DNA from: Verrucomicrobiota bacterium | GTDB taxonomy: Bacteria; Verrucomicrobiota; Verrucomicrobiia; Limisphaerales; J093 | Direction of reading: 5' to 3' | Assembly (NCBI GenBank): GCA_012517065.1 | Contig: JAAYVR010000156.1 | Location: 1 to 39,734 of the forward strand | DNA: 39,734 nucleotides | Part shown: in pieces, positions 39,461-39,734 of the stretch | Numbering within the stretch: the first letter of the stretch is position 1 | Layout of the letters: each line of letters begins with the position of its first letter | Made by a program: the position numbers and the translations under genes | Notes under the pieces: generated by a model | Databases searched by the model: none | What the model was told of the DNA's origin: nothing | Seen by the model: the letters and a program-made list of their open reading frames with translations, nothing else

Positions 39461-39734
39461 CGCACCCGACCGGTGAACGTTCGGGCGACGGGTTTGCGTG
39501 ATTGAAGCGAGTGCACGATCGGTCGTCGGGTTGATGCGGCCGGGGACGGCCGCGCTCCCAGCGACGTTGCCTTTTCCACCGCGTGCAGGAGCGCGGCCAT
39601 TCTTGGCCGCCCCAAGCCGGTGAATAATCGGGCGCAGGATTTGCATAATCGAAACGGGTGTAAGATCGGTCATCGGGTTGATGCGGCCGGGGACGGCCGC
39701 GCTCCCAGCGCCGTTGCCTTTTCCACCGCGTGCA
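39461..39734 (+). repeat. Tandem type E units
   Basis: The phrase GTTGATGCGGCCGGGGAC starts at about 39530 and again at about 39677, a period of about 147 bases, and the second unit runs off the window. Each holds a GCGGCC-..-GGCCGC hairpin; the first also shows GCGGCC-ATTCTT-GGCCGC at 39593-39610. The single unit near 28490 has the same order. Confidence 0.8.

Larger units (their letters stand above)
39016..39734. other. Repeat-rich right edge without a gene
   Basis: No convincing gene. It holds a variant type F element (about 39335-39372) and tandem type E units from about 39460 to the end of the window. The first 250 bases after 39080 show nothing I recognise. Confidence 0.65.

Overview
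The window reads as chromosomal DNA of a GC-rich environmental member of the Verrucomicrobiota, most likely the Pedosphaera/Limisphaerales side of the phylum. This is an inference from gene content: two giant secreted CotH-kinase/lamin-tail-domain proteins, a secreted RCC1-propeller protein, GH172 (DUF2961) and DUF4838 glycan proteins, a DUF5069 protein, an SGNH/TPR hybrid, and a recurring small C-terminal beta module ending in F/Y-Y-R. No rRNA, tRNA, CRISPR array, transposase or phage gene was seen.

Layout. 1-528 is a repeat-rich spacer. 529-3322 (minus) looks like one operon: an Rrf2 regulator with a perfect operator over its own start, a cupin, an NDUFA9-like NAD(P)-binding protein, and an archease fused to an HTH/zinc-ribbon domain. 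3662-4795 (plus) is a secreted polysaccharide-deacetylase-like protein. 4951-10308 (minus) is a tightly packed four-gene unit: atypical SDR epimerase, DapA-family aldolase, Tat-exported alpha/beta hydrolase, and an LptF/LptG-type permease. 10309-11939 holds no convincing gene and is a tandem duplication (period about 780 bp) of a unit carrying six triloop hairpins. 12057-23224 (plus) is the pair of giant surface proteins, followed by a small membrane protein (minus) and the RCC1 protein (plus).

25105-28917 contains DUF5069 (minus), TlyA and NAD kinase (plus, overlapping). It is bounded on both sides by inverted copies of the same two repeat elements. 28918-33492 (minus) holds a GH172 protein, an SGNH hydrolase with TPRs and a small secreted protein. 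33720-34547 (plus) is a ParA/Soj ATPase with no ParB beside it. 34558-36384 (minus) is DUF4838. 36638-36929 is a frameshifted secreted-protein relic, 36950-37330 a small membrane protein, and 37568-39079 a secreted protein whose 3' end is disrupted. The window ends in tandem GC hairpin repeats.

The themes are secreted glycan and surface biology combined with a dense mosaic of structured intergenic repeats. At least six repeat types (called A-F here) recur in different combinations. In two of them, copies differ by substitutions that preserve base pairing, which suggests the folded form matters. The repeats, the archease fusion, the giant CotH/LTD pair and the orphan ParA are the items most worth following up.
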